A stretch of 7,872 nucleotides of DNA, from NCBI GenBank assembly GCA_937901865.1, contig CALDID010000128.1, positions 1 to 7,872 on the forward strand. Direction: 5' to 3'. The position numbers and the translations under genes are program-made. Below are positions 1 to 5,541 of this stretch, in pieces. The notes beneath the pieces were generated by a model. That model did not search any database. It was not told the origin of the DNA and was given only the letters and a program-made list of their open reading frames with translations. The first letter of the stretch is position 1. Each line of letters begins with the position of its first letter. Source of the DNA: an uncultured Treponema sp. (GTDB lineage: Bacteria; Spirochaetota; Spirochaetia; Treponematales; Treponemataceae).

Positions 1-18
1 TTAATTCTGCGTAAAAAA

Positions 19-54
19 CGGGTCGAGGTGAGATAATGACAATTATCGAACAGG
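19..54 (-). repeat. Dispersed intergenic repeat, copy at left edge
   Basis: Read on the minus strand, positions 40 to 19 match positions 5425-5446 with one mismatch in 22 bases. Upstream of this, the minus-strand octamer CCTGTTCG (54-47) also occurs at 7824-7831 ahead of the right-edge copy. The sequence at 32-47 can fold as a 6-bp hairpin (GATAAT/ATTATC, loop gaca). Matches in three intergenic places identify a dispersed repeat rather than a gene. No ORF of convincing length covers it. Confidence 0.75.
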
Positions 55-60
55 TATAAT

Positions 61-277
61 TTTTTTTACGACTTGACAAATCGTTCTGGGAGCGTTGAAA
101 ATTTTTTTTTACAACTTGCCAGAAGTTTTAGGAGGCTTGAAAAAATTTTTTACGGCTTCCCCGAAGTTTTGGGAGTATTGAAAAAATTTTTTACGCACTC
201 GCAGGAGTTTTAGGAGTGTTGAAAAAAAATTTTACGACTTCGCTGGCGTTTGGGAAGGCTTGAAAAAAAATTTAACG
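61..277. repeat. 41-bp tandem repeat array, about five copies
   Basis: An ACG/ACA-type anchor recurs at 68, 111, 152, 193, 234 and 275, giving periods of 43, 41, 41, 41 and 41 bp. Each unit has a palindromic A-tract/T-tract core (GAAAAAATTTTTT in the cleanest copies), then a variable segment, then a conserved TTTTGGGAG-like segment and TTGAAA. Three units carry a short dyad in the variable segment: AACTT/AAGTT at 113-127, CTTC/GAAG at 156-166 and ACTC/GAGT at 197-208. The period is not a multiple of three and stops occur, so the array is not coding. The even spacing of A/T tracts near four helical turns would be expected to curve DNA. It ends just upstream of the HPt gene. Confidence 0.85.
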
Positions 278-284
278 AGTTCCC

Positions 285-312
285 TTGCTTTTTGCGATTT
301 TTTCTATAAAAT
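285..312 (+). promoter_or_regulatory. Candidate promoter for the HPt/HD-GYP operon
   Basis: TTGCTT (285-290) and TAAAAT (307-312) are separated by 16 bp; an overlapping TATAAA lies at 305-310. The ATG at 320 is only 7-9 bases further on, so transcription would start at or within a few bases of the start codon. The AGGT next to the ATG is too close to act as a normal ribosome binding site. Alternatively the true promoter lies upstream in the repeat array. Confidence 0.45.
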
Positions 313-319
313 AATAGGT

Positions 320-673
320 ATGACTTTTGAAGAAGCACTGACAAAAATTGGCGTAAATACGAGTGATGTTTTGGCGAGATTCTCTGGAAACGAAAGTTTG
401 ATGAAGAAATTTATATTGAAGTTTCCACAGGATAAATCTTTTCCCGATACAAAGGCGGCTTTAGCCTCTGGCGACAAAAAAGCTCTTGAGATTTCGGCGC
501 ACACCCTAAAAGGCGTGAGCGGAAACTTGGGCTTTAGCGAATTGTACGAAACAAGCGCGGCGTTGGTGAACGCGGTGAGAGCTGGCGAAGAGGAGAAAAT
601 TAAGCCGTTGGGCGAAAAAGTGGCTCTTTTAGGAGATACTATAATTTCGATACTTTCCCAAGTGCAGCAATAA
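320..673 (+). CDS. Stand-alone HPt (histidine phosphotransfer) protein
   Basis: This 117-aa protein matches single-domain HPt proteins, small cytoplasmic four-helix bundles that relay phosphate between response-regulator receivers. The signature AHTLKGVSGNLG lies at residues 60-71, with His61 the expected phosphorylated residue. The N-terminus MTFEEALTKIG and the following FSGN.SLMKKFILKFPQD stretch resemble helices in this type. An in-frame TTG at 260 would add 20 residues, but that extension comes from the upstream tandem repeat and has no properly spaced ribosome binding site, so I start at the ATG at 320. The gene sits 25 bp upstream of a REC-HD-GYP regulator, probably in one operon, which makes that receiver its likely partner. 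No histidine kinase is present in the window. The domain is clear; the partner and stimulus are inferred. Confidence 0.88.
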   Translation: MTFEEALTKIGVNTSDVLARFSGNESLMKKFILKFPQDKSFPDTKAALASGDKKALEISAHTLKGVSGNLGFSELYETSAALVNAVRAGEEEKIKPLGEKVALLGDTIISILSQVQQ

Positions 674-698
674 AAAAATTGAATCGAGGAGGATAAAA

Positions 699-1823
699 AT
701 GGGGGACAATTTAGGGAAAATCCTTATCATAGACGACATTGAGCTGAATCGTGCCATTTTGCGCGAGGCGTTCACTGAAACCTACGATGTTCTCGAAGCA
801 GAAAACGGATATGTGGGCTTAGAGCTGATTGAAAAATATGAAAGCGATTTGACTGCGGTGTTTTTGGACATCATTATGCCTGAACTCGACGGTTTTGGCG
901 TGCTGGGCGAGCTGGAAAGCAGGGAGTTTTTGCACCGCGTCCCCGTCTTTCTCATCACGACCGAAGCTACTGCGTATGTGGCGGCAAAGGCGTATAATTA
1001 CGGCGTTGTAGACGTGATTTCAAAGCCGTTTAACCTCACGATTATCAAACGCAGGGTTGAAAACATCATCGAGCTCTATGCGCACAGAAACAAGCTAGAA
1101 AGCGTTATTTACAAAAAAGAAAAGAGCGAGATTGAGGCGAAAAACAAGCAATTTTCAGCTATCGCGCGGGGCGAAACTATCCAAAATGCGCAGTGGTCGA
1201 TTATCGAAACGCTCATCGCTTCCCTTGAGGCGCACAACATCGAAAGCGGCAGGCACATTCGCAGAATCAGCAGGCTGACAAACGTGCTTTTGCGCGACTT
1301 AAAGATTTCGCACCCCGAATATAATCTTTCTGACAAAGATATTCACGTTATCACAAAGGCTTCTGCTTTGCACGACATCGGCAAAATCGCAATCCCCGAC
1401 CGCATTCTCTTAAAGCCCCGCAGTCAAGGCTCGCTGAGCGAAGGCGAGTTTGCGATTATGAAGACGCACACGACGAAAGGCGTAGAACTTATCGAGGCGA
1501 TTCGTGCTTCTCTTTCTGACGATATGTACACGTTCGCGCGAGAGATTTGCAAAAGCCACCACGAAAGATGGGACGGTATGGGATACCCCGACGGATTGGT
1601 TGGCAGCGAGATTCCGATTTCGGCGCAGGCGGTTTCTCTTTCGGACGCTTACAATGCTCTTGTGTCGCGCAGACCGTACAAAGAAGCGATTGGGCACGAA
1701 ATGGCGGTAAGAATGATTAACGGCGGACAGTGCGGCGCGTTCAATCCCGACTTGCTCGAATGTTTTAACAAGGTCATCGACGGCATTTATCAAGAGATAT
1801 ACGCGATTGACTTTATTCAGTAA
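699..1823 (+). CDS. Response regulator with HD-GYP c-di-GMP phosphodiesterase domain
   Basis: The 374-aa protein has an N-terminal receiver (about residues 6-125) with acidic pair Asp12/Asp13, phosphoacceptor Asp57 in FLDIIMPELDG, Thr87 and Lys109 in SKPF. A charged linker likely to be helical or coiled-coil follows (about 125-165). The HD-GYP domain then runs to near the C-terminus: His186, HDIGK at 225-229, His257, HHERWDGMGYPDG at 287-299, and SLSDAYNAL with RRPYK. All the usual metal ligands and the GYP signature appear intact, so it should hydrolyse cyclic di-GMP in the cytoplasm under control of receiver phosphorylation. A strong GAGGAGGA ribosome binding site ends six bases before the ATG. 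It follows the HPt gene closely and is closed by a hairpin terminator. It could lower c-di-GMP to favour motility or alter surface behaviour; the exact output is not visible here. Confidence 0.93.
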   Translation: MGDNLGKILIIDDIELNRAILREAFTETYDVLEAENGYVGLELIEKYESDLTAVFLDIIMPELDGFGVLGELESREFLHRVPVFLITTEATAYVAAKAYNYGVVDVISKPFNLTIIKRRVENIIELYAHRNKLESVIYKKEKSEIEAKNKQFSAIARGETIQNAQWSIIETLIASLEAHNIESGRHIRRISRLTNVLLRDLKISHPEYNLSDKDIHVITKASALHDIGKIAIPDRILLKPRSQGSLSEGEFAIMKTHTTKGVELIEAIRASLSDDMYTFAREICKSHHERWDGMGYPDGLVGSEIPISAQAVSLSDAYNALVSRRPYKEAIGHEMAVRMINGGQCGAFNPDLLECFNKVIDGIYQEIYAIDFIQ

Positions 1824-1846
1824 CAGACGAAAATCTGTTTTCGCAA

Positions 1847-1890
1847 AAAAGCGCAGCGATGGATTGAGAAAGCCGCTGCGCTTTTCTTTT
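1847..1890 (+). terminator. Rho-independent terminator after the HD-GYP gene
   Basis: AAAAGCGCAGCG (1847-1858) pairs perfectly with CGCTGCGCTTTT (1874-1885) around a 15-base loop, followed by CTTTTC. The flanking A and T runs could let it work in both directions. A smaller perfect hairpin (CGAAAA, loop TCTG, TTTTCG) lies just upstream at 1828-1843. The next gene's strong ribosome binding site begins only about 24 bp further on and no clear promoter is visible between, so some read-through may feed the next operon. Confidence 0.8.
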
Positions 1891-1925
1891 CAAAACACAC
1901 ATATACACGGAATGAGGAGGAAAAA

Positions 1926-2525
1926 ATGTCGTTTCCAGAATGGATAACACGGCACGAACTGACGGATTTTGTTATTGAAGAGAATGCTAACTGCTTACGT
2001 CTTCGATACGAAATCTATCAAAAGCTAAGCGGCGATGAGAGCAATCAAAAAAAAGAAATTGCGTGCATTGAGATTCCGCAATTTTGCAATCACGGAAAAG
2101 AAAAACTCGGCGTGTTTCTCAAGGACTTCAGCACGCTGTTGTGCGAAATGCTGGTGAAGTGGGATAAAGACACGGTTGAACGGCTGTACACGGAGGCGAT
2201 GAGCGAGCTATTTAGCGAAGATGCGGCGGATTATGAGCTGGGATTTTACGAGAAATTCGGCTTTTTGTACTGCACAATTCAGTTGAGCGAAGAAGGACAC
2301 AAAAAAATCTATGGCGAGGGCAGAAAAGGGACGTGGCTTGCGAGGGAGCTGTCGTTTGCGTGGCTGCCTCCGAAAAGAACGCGGTTTCAAGACGTAGACC
2401 CCTCGCCCGCATGGAAGCAGATAGAAGCAAAGGCATTGCGTCGACAGCGGCACCCGCGCAGAACAATCTCGTTGCGTGATTATATTGAACTTTATGAAGA
2501 GAACGAGAAAAAGGAGGAGAAATGA
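1926..2525 (+). CDS. Uncharacterised 199-aa protein coupled to the dGTPase
   Basis: I do not recognise a family. The protein has no signal peptide or membrane segment, so it is probably cytoplasmic. The N-terminal two thirds look like a mixed alpha/beta globular domain, with a CIEIP strand near 47-51, an acidic helical part at about 66-105 and FGFLYCTIQLS at 111-121. After WLPPKRTRF (146-154) the tail is strongly basic (ALRRQRHPRRT, 170-180) and ends in an acidic helix (YIELYEENEKKEEK), which could bind nucleic acid or a partner. A GAGGAGG ribosome binding site at 1914-1920 sits five bases before the ATG. Its stop codon overlaps the next gene's start (ATGA), so the two are translationally coupled and probably work together. 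The function is unknown. Confidence 0.8.
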   Translation: MSFPEWITRHELTDFVIEENANCLRLRYEIYQKLSGDESNQKKEIACIEIPQFCNHGKEKLGVFLKDFSTLLCEMLVKWDKDTVERLYTEAMSELFSEDAADYELGFYEKFGFLYCTIQLSEEGHKKIYGEGRKGTWLARELSFAWLPPKRTRFQDVDPSPAWKQIEAKALRRQRHPRRTISLRDYIELYEENEKKEEK

Positions 2526-3793
2526 AAGGCACATTCACCGCGGTGAGAATGGACGAAAACAACAAGGATTATGCTAAGGCTGTAAAGCGGGAACACGCAT
2601 TATATGAGCGCGGAAACACAATCCGAAGCGAGTTCGACCGCGATTACACGCGCCTTATCAATTCGCTTGCCTTCCGCCGCCTCAAGCACAAAACGCAGGT
2701 ATTCTTAGCGCCGACGAACGACCACGTTTGCACTCGTATGGAGCACGTTATTCACGTCAAATCCGTGAGCGAAACCATCGCGAAATATTTGGGCTTAAAC
2801 ACCGACCTCACCGCCGCCGTCGCTATCGGGCACGACATCGGACACGCGCCGTTCGGTCATCACGGCGAGGATTGTCTGAACGCGATTCTAAACGATAACA
2901 GCAAAGACAATTCTAAAAAAAACGCTGTCGGCAAAAAATTTTGGCACGAGCGCAATTCGCTGTTTTTCGCCGATTACATCGAAACGGTGCAAGACCCGAA
3001 CGGCATTGAGCGCAATTTGAATCTGACTTATGCGGTGCGCGACGGGCTGATTTGTCATTGCGGCGAAATCGACCAACTTTCCATAAAGCCGAGAGCCGAG
3101 CCGATTGATTTGTATGCCATAAAGCAGGCAGGAAGCGTACAGCCGTACACATGGGAAGGGTGCGTCGTGAAAATCGCAGACAAAATTGCGTATTTGGGGC
3201 GCGACCTTGAAGACGCGAGGCGGTATCACATCATTGATATGACGGCGTACCGCGAATTGCGCGAGATTGTGGCGAAGACGCTCGGAGCGGATTTTTCAAG
3301 CACGGCGCAGGCGATAAATGCGTCAACTATCGTGAATGCGCTTGTGGCGGATTTGTGCGAGCATAGTTCGGTTGAAGCGGGGTTGTGCTTTTCGCAAAAG
3401 AAGTTTGATTTTTTGACCGAGCTCAAAAAGTTCAATATCGCATACATTTACAATCATTGGCGGCTTGTGGAGTTTGAAAAATACGCGACGCTGGTCATCA
3501 AAACGATTTTCGATATGCTTTTGCGCACGTTTCCTTTTGCGCCGTCGGGCAAGGTCGGGCTGTGCCTCAAATATTTTCCGCAGCTTCGCGATTCGTTTGA
3601 AGATTGGCTGGTGAAACATTCGAATTACGAGAGCGCAGGCACGTTCGACCGCACCAACGCGCTGCATTACGACACAGTGAGCGTGTTCGACTGCACAAAC
3701 GAGAAAAGCTACATCAAGTGCATTATCGAATACATCAGCGGAATGACCGACCAATTCGCCATCGCGATTTACAACGAAATCATCAGCTTTTAA
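2522..3793 (+). CDS. dgt: dGTPase-family dNTP triphosphohydrolase (HD domain)
   Basis: The 423-aa protein belongs to the deoxyguanosinetriphosphate triphosphohydrolase-like family, which cleaves dNTPs to deoxynucleoside and triphosphate in the cytoplasm. The start region holds the conserved RSEFDRDYTRLINSLAFRRLKHKTQVF (35-61). HD metal ligands are visible: His75 in TRMEHVIHV, His104-Asp105 in AIGHDIGHAPFGH, and Asp220 in VVKIADKIAYLGRDLEDA. The ending, YISGMTDQFAIAIYNEI, is typical and complete. Length lies between the shorter bacterial homologues and the longer enterobacterial Dgt. AGGAGGAG lies directly upstream, inside the end of the preceding ORF, with a 4-bp overlap. The symbol is by family; whether dGTP is the preferred substrate cannot be read from sequence. 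Members serve in dNTP pool control, and some dGTPases have been reported to limit phage replication. Confidence 0.92.
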   Translation: MKGTFTAVRMDENNKDYAKAVKREHALYERGNTIRSEFDRDYTRLINSLAFRRLKHKTQVFLAPTNDHVCTRMEHVIHVKSVSETIAKYLGLNTDLTAAVAIGHDIGHAPFGHHGEDCLNAILNDNSKDNSKKNAVGKKFWHERNSLFFADYIETVQDPNGIERNLNLTYAVRDGLICHCGEIDQLSIKPRAEPIDLYAIKQAGSVQPYTWEGCVVKIADKIAYLGRDLEDARRYHIIDMTAYRELREIVAKTLGADFSSTAQAINASTIVNALVADLCEHSSVEAGLCFSQKKFDFLTELKKFNIAYIYNHWRLVEFEKYATLVIKTIFDMLLRTFPFAPSGKVGLCLKYFPQLRDSFEDWLVKHSNYESAGTFDRTNALHYDTVSVFDCTNEKSYIKCIIEYISGMTDQFAIAIYNEIISF

Positions 3794-3834
3794 CAGCCAT
3801 AGGCCGTTTTGTAAAGCCATAGGCTGTTTTGTAA
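3792..3834. repeat. Two-copy 20-bp direct repeat with hairpin potential between convergent genes
   Basis: AGCCATAGGCCGTTTTGTAA (3795-3814) is followed directly by a copy with one change (3815-3834), and the next bases AGCGG begin a third. Each copy holds AGCC-ATA-GGC(T/C) followed by TTTT. Across copies, AACAGCC (3792-3798) can pair with GGCTGTT (3822-3828), with an inner GGC/GCC pairing, followed by TTTTG. This may serve as the transcription terminator of the dGTPase operon. It lies in the 49 bp between that gene and the convergent HNH gene. The T run is short, so the terminator call is tentative; the direct repeat itself is certain. Confidence 0.7.
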
Positions 3835-3842
3835 AGCGGAAA

Positions 3843-4433
3843 TTATCTCCAGTCAATGCAATCTTTGTTGCTTTTACCAAGATTGCAATCCTCGCATAAT
3901 GTTTGCAAATTATTCGGGTCTAAACGCTTTGACCAGTCAACAGACAAAGGCACAATATGGTCAACATGAAGCACAACGCCGTCTTTTCTGCCGCGCCCGC
4001 AAAGCTGACAAACCCCGTTATCCCTTTTAAGCACAAAATATCTCAGTTTTTGCCACTCAGGAGAGTTATACAAAATCTCTGCATTTTTGTGAGAATACTT
4101 GCTTTGCGCCGACATTTCTCCCACAACAGCATTTTGCTTTGCTTTTCTCCGTTCTCTTGTGCGGCGCATACTTTCCAGCCTTTCTTCTCTGTATGCCACA
4201 AAAGTTTTTATGATAAGTTCTTTTTGCTCTTCCTCTGCTTGCAGATAGCGATAGTACGCATCAAAGACTTTTTGATACCATGGGGTCGTCGGACGAAGAA
4301 CTATCAATTCAGGTCTGTCTGTTTTTATGAACTCATAAACGTCTTTTGTCGAAGCAAGATTTGCAAGCCCTTTATCTGACAAAAACTTCTTTATGAACTT
4401 AATTTTGTTGTTTGTCTTTTTTCCCAATCCCAT
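3843..4433 (-). CDS. HNH endonuclease-domain protein
   Basis: From the ATG at 4433 the protein is 196 aa. The C-terminal third is a classical HNH nuclease fold: YNSPEWQKLRYFVLKRD (122-138), zinc-knuckle CQLC (Cys142, Cys145), LHVDHIVPLS with His159 as the expected catalytic residue, NNLQTLC with Asn175, and C180-EDC183-N followed by Lys187. All key residues are present, so a metal-dependent DNA nick or cut is expected. The N-terminal 115 residues are a basic, helical region (KKTNNKIKFIKKFL; RTRERRKAKQ) that I cannot assign and that may supply DNA binding. The longer GTG start at 4442 is rejected because it abuts the ribosome binding site. It is co-transcribed with the 212-aa gene. HNH genes of this sort occur in restriction systems, prophages and mobile elements; no methyltransferase or phage gene is nearby. 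Confidence 0.87.
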   Translation of the reverse strand: MGLGKKTNNKIKFIKKFLSDKGLANLASTKDVYEFIKTDRPELIVLRPTTPWYQKVFDAYYRYLQAEEEQKELIIKTFVAYREERLESMRRTRERRKAKQNAVVGEMSAQSKYSHKNAEILYNSPEWQKLRYFVLKRDNGVCQLCGRGRKDGVVLHVDHIVPLSVDWSKRLDPNNLQTLCEDCNLGKSNKDCIDWR

Positions 4434-4442
4434 AGTTCTCAC

Positions 4443-4448
4443 CTCCTA
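4443..4448 (-). promoter_or_regulatory. Ribosome binding site that sets the HNH start
   Basis: On the minus strand AGGAGG occupies 4448-4443, overlapping the TAG stop (4448-4446) of the upstream 212-aa gene. It is followed by TGAGAACT and then ATG at 4433, a spacing of eight bases. An in-frame GTG at 4442 has no spacing and is unlikely to be used. The overlap of stop codon and ribosome binding site implies translational coupling of the two proteins. Confidence 0.75.
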
Positions 4449-5084
4449 CATTCTAAAGTTTGACAATTCTTCACCCAATTTATGAGCCTCTTCGATTCCA
4501 AGTTGAGTTCCAAGAGCTTTTTGAAACCGCCCTAAAGCCCAATCAGGTTTTTCATATTGATGTCCAATAGCCGCTAAAGCCCACGATGTTGCATTTGATT
4601 CAGGAATCTTTTTTGCGTCCATAAGAATGCGCCCAAGCGTTCTGAGCACTTCAAGAATAGCCGCTGTTGCGTCAGCCGTTGAAAGCCCGCTCAGTTCAAC
4701 CGCAGAAAGAACGTGATTGACCAATTTTGTAGCATCAGCCTGCGCAGTTTTTATATCTGAAGCATATTTTGCAGGATTTGGAGTCGTCGCAAAATTATCT
4801 ACGGAGTTGTGATTTTCCGTAATGTCGTTTTCCAATAAATAGGGATTGTCGTATCCTTCCAAGTCCAGATTTTGAAGACATTTGAGCGCATGATTATAAT
4901 CGTCGTCTGTCCAATTAGACGGCAGATTTACAGCGTCTTCCAGCTTTTTCTGAAACTCAGCAGGATTTTTTCCTTGACAAAAATAACTAAGCGAACGCAA
5001 ACTGAACCGCATTGCAATCTCGCCAGCCATTTTTTTTAACGCTTCTTTCTTTCTGTATCTTTCCTGTTTTTCAGAATTGGTCAT
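4446..5084 (-). CDS. Uncharacterised 212-aa protein upstream of the HNH nuclease
   Basis: I do not recognise a family. The first 30 residues are highly basic (MTNSEKQERYRKKEALKKMAGEIAMR), a pattern common at the N-termini of small phage or mobile-element DNA-associated proteins, though not diagnostic. A hydrophilic, Asn/Asp-rich middle (56-108) leads to a helical C-terminal half rich in Ala and Leu (about 110-155 and 165-210). There are no membrane segments or signal peptide and no enzymatic motif. A GAGGAAAG ribosome binding site lies seven or so bases before the ATG, and a good promoter sits just upstream. The gene is first in a two-gene operon, with its stop codon inside the HNH ribosome binding site, suggesting roughly matched expression. 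It could be a DNA-recognition subunit, regulator or inhibitor of the nuclease; this is inference from position only. Confidence 0.8.
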   Translation of the reverse strand: MTNSEKQERYRKKEALKKMAGEIAMRFSLRSLSYFCQGKNPAEFQKKLEDAVNLPSNWTDDDYNHALKCLQNLDLEGYDNPYLLENDITENHNSVDNFATTPNPAKYASDIKTAQADATKLVNHVLSAVELSGLSTADATAAILEVLRTLGRILMDAKKIPESNATSWALAAIGHQYEKPDWALGRFQKALGTQLGIEEAHKLGEELSNFRM

Positions 5085-5104
5085 ACTCTTTCCTCTATAT
5101 CTTT

Positions 5105-5133
5105 ATAGTAACGTAACTTTTATTTAAAGTCAA
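5105..5133 (-). promoter_or_regulatory. Promoter of the 212-aa/HNH operon
   Basis: On the minus strand TTGACT (5133-5128) and TACTAT (5110-5105) are separated by exactly 17 bp. Transcription would begin near 5098, about 14 bases before the ATG at 5084, leaving room for the ribosome binding site. The spacer holds GTTACGTTAC, a 5-bp direct repeat. The first palindrome of the adjacent array lies 21 bp upstream of this -35 box. Confidence 0.65.
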
Positions 5134-5154
5134 CAAACTTTTTTATAAAAAGTG

Positions 5155-5339
5155 AAAATCTATATAGATTTTGTAAAGTTTTGGATTTGGCGGCGAAAAA
5201 TCTAAATAGATTTTAGAGATTTTAGAGATTTTCCCACAAAATCTATGTAGATTTTTTGCATTTTTATCTATGGGAAGGCTTTTACTAAATAGATTTTCCC
5301 AGTCTTTGCCTTTTTTCCCGCAAAATCTATGTAGATTTC
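5155..5339. repeat. Phased palindrome array, five copies at 41-42 bp
   Basis: The 18-bp palindrome AAAATCTATRTAGATTTT recurs at 5155-5172 (perfect), 5197-5214 (AAAATCTAAATAGATTTT), 5238-5255, 5280-5297 (right half only well kept) and 5322-5339 (last base changed). Start-to-start distances are 42, 41, 42 and 42 bp. The 23-24-bp spacers differ, but two share TTTTCCC(A/G)C just before the repeat. The array occupies the gap between the divergent promoters at 5105-5133 and 5364-5392 and so should not be transcribed by either. This suits a DNA site bound by a protein on one face of the helix, such as a regulator array, iteron or centromere-like site. It has no coding potential. Confidence 0.85.
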
Positions 5340-5363
5340 ACTTCTCAAAATTGCTTGTATTGA

Positions 5364-5392
5364 TTGAATTCTATTTGAAATAGAGTTATTAT
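5364..5392 (+). promoter_or_regulatory. Promoter with operator-like palindrome in its spacer
   Basis: TTGAAT (5364-5369) and TATTAT (5387-5392) are exactly 17 bp apart. The core CTATTTGAAATAG (5371-5383) is a perfect palindrome with an unpaired central base; it extends to 5367-5387 with one non-Watson-Crick position. It therefore fills the space between the boxes, where a repressor would block polymerase. TGGAGGTG lies downstream at 5402-5409 but is followed only by an 11-codon ORF inside a dispersed repeat. The likely target is the gene at 5599, which would then have a leader of about 200 bases. Confidence 0.6.
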
Positions 5393-5424
5393 AAAAAAAT
5401 CTGGAGGTGTTTCAAAGGTATGCT

Positions 5425-5541
5425 GTCATTATCTCACCTAGACCCGATAATCTGAGGCACAGCCTCTTTCTCAAAACGCCTATATTGCAATAGATTGCCG
5501 TATCAAGTACGACAATGACAAAGGTCAAGCACGAGAATGAC
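5425..5541. repeat. Dispersed inverted-repeat element, MITE-like
   Basis: A motif of about 28 bases beginning GTCATTNTC and ending AATCT occurs on the plus strand at 5425-5453. On the minus strand it occurs at 5519-5492, and a shortened copy lies at 5541-5523, so the element has inverted ends. Between them are a perfect hairpin GAGGC-aca-GCCTC (5454-5466) and the palindrome TATTGCAATA (5483-5492). Related copies lie at both ends of the window. It encodes no transposase. The ORF of 11 codons at 5420-5455 and the in-frame extension of the next gene through it are considered artefacts. The 10-bp sequence AAAAAAATCT flanks the larger interval (5393-5402 and 5573-5582) and might be a target duplication. 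Confidence 0.75.

Noticed and set aside
61..277. CRISPR array or repetitive coding sequence
   Set aside because: The 41-bp unit is degenerate throughout with a low-complexity core, and the period is not a multiple of three, so frame is lost at every unit.
260..319. TTG-initiated 20-residue extension of the HPt protein
   Set aside because: It derives from the last tandem-repeat unit and the GGAAGG lies only one base before the TTG; the family start fits the ATG at 320.
3323..3880. 185-codon minus-strand ORF opposite the dGTPase end
   Set aside because: It is antisense to conserved dGTPase sequence and overlaps the HNH gene end; no start signals support it.
3957..4379. Plus-strand ORF across the HNH gene
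   Set aside because: It is a shadow frame of a gene with clear HNH motifs and has no ribosome binding site or recognisable protein character.
4434..4442. GTG start adding three residues to the HNH protein
   Set aside because: The GTG touches the AGGAGG with no spacing; the ATG at 4433 has an eight-base spacing.
2522..5084. dGTPase plus HNH pair as a single defence operon
   Set aside because: The genes are convergent, in separate transcription units divided by a repeat, so no joint operon is supported.
5155..5339. CRISPR array (regular repeats with differing spacers)
   Set aside because: Repeats are only 18 bp and imperfect, spacers are 23-24 bp, shorter than known CRISPR spacers, one copy is half degraded, and there are no cas genes.
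5420..5455. Small ORF of 11 codons after a TGGAGGTG site
   Set aside because: It lies mostly inside the dispersed repeat, and the left-edge copy at 19-40 encodes similar residues without any start codon, so the resemblance follows from the repeat.
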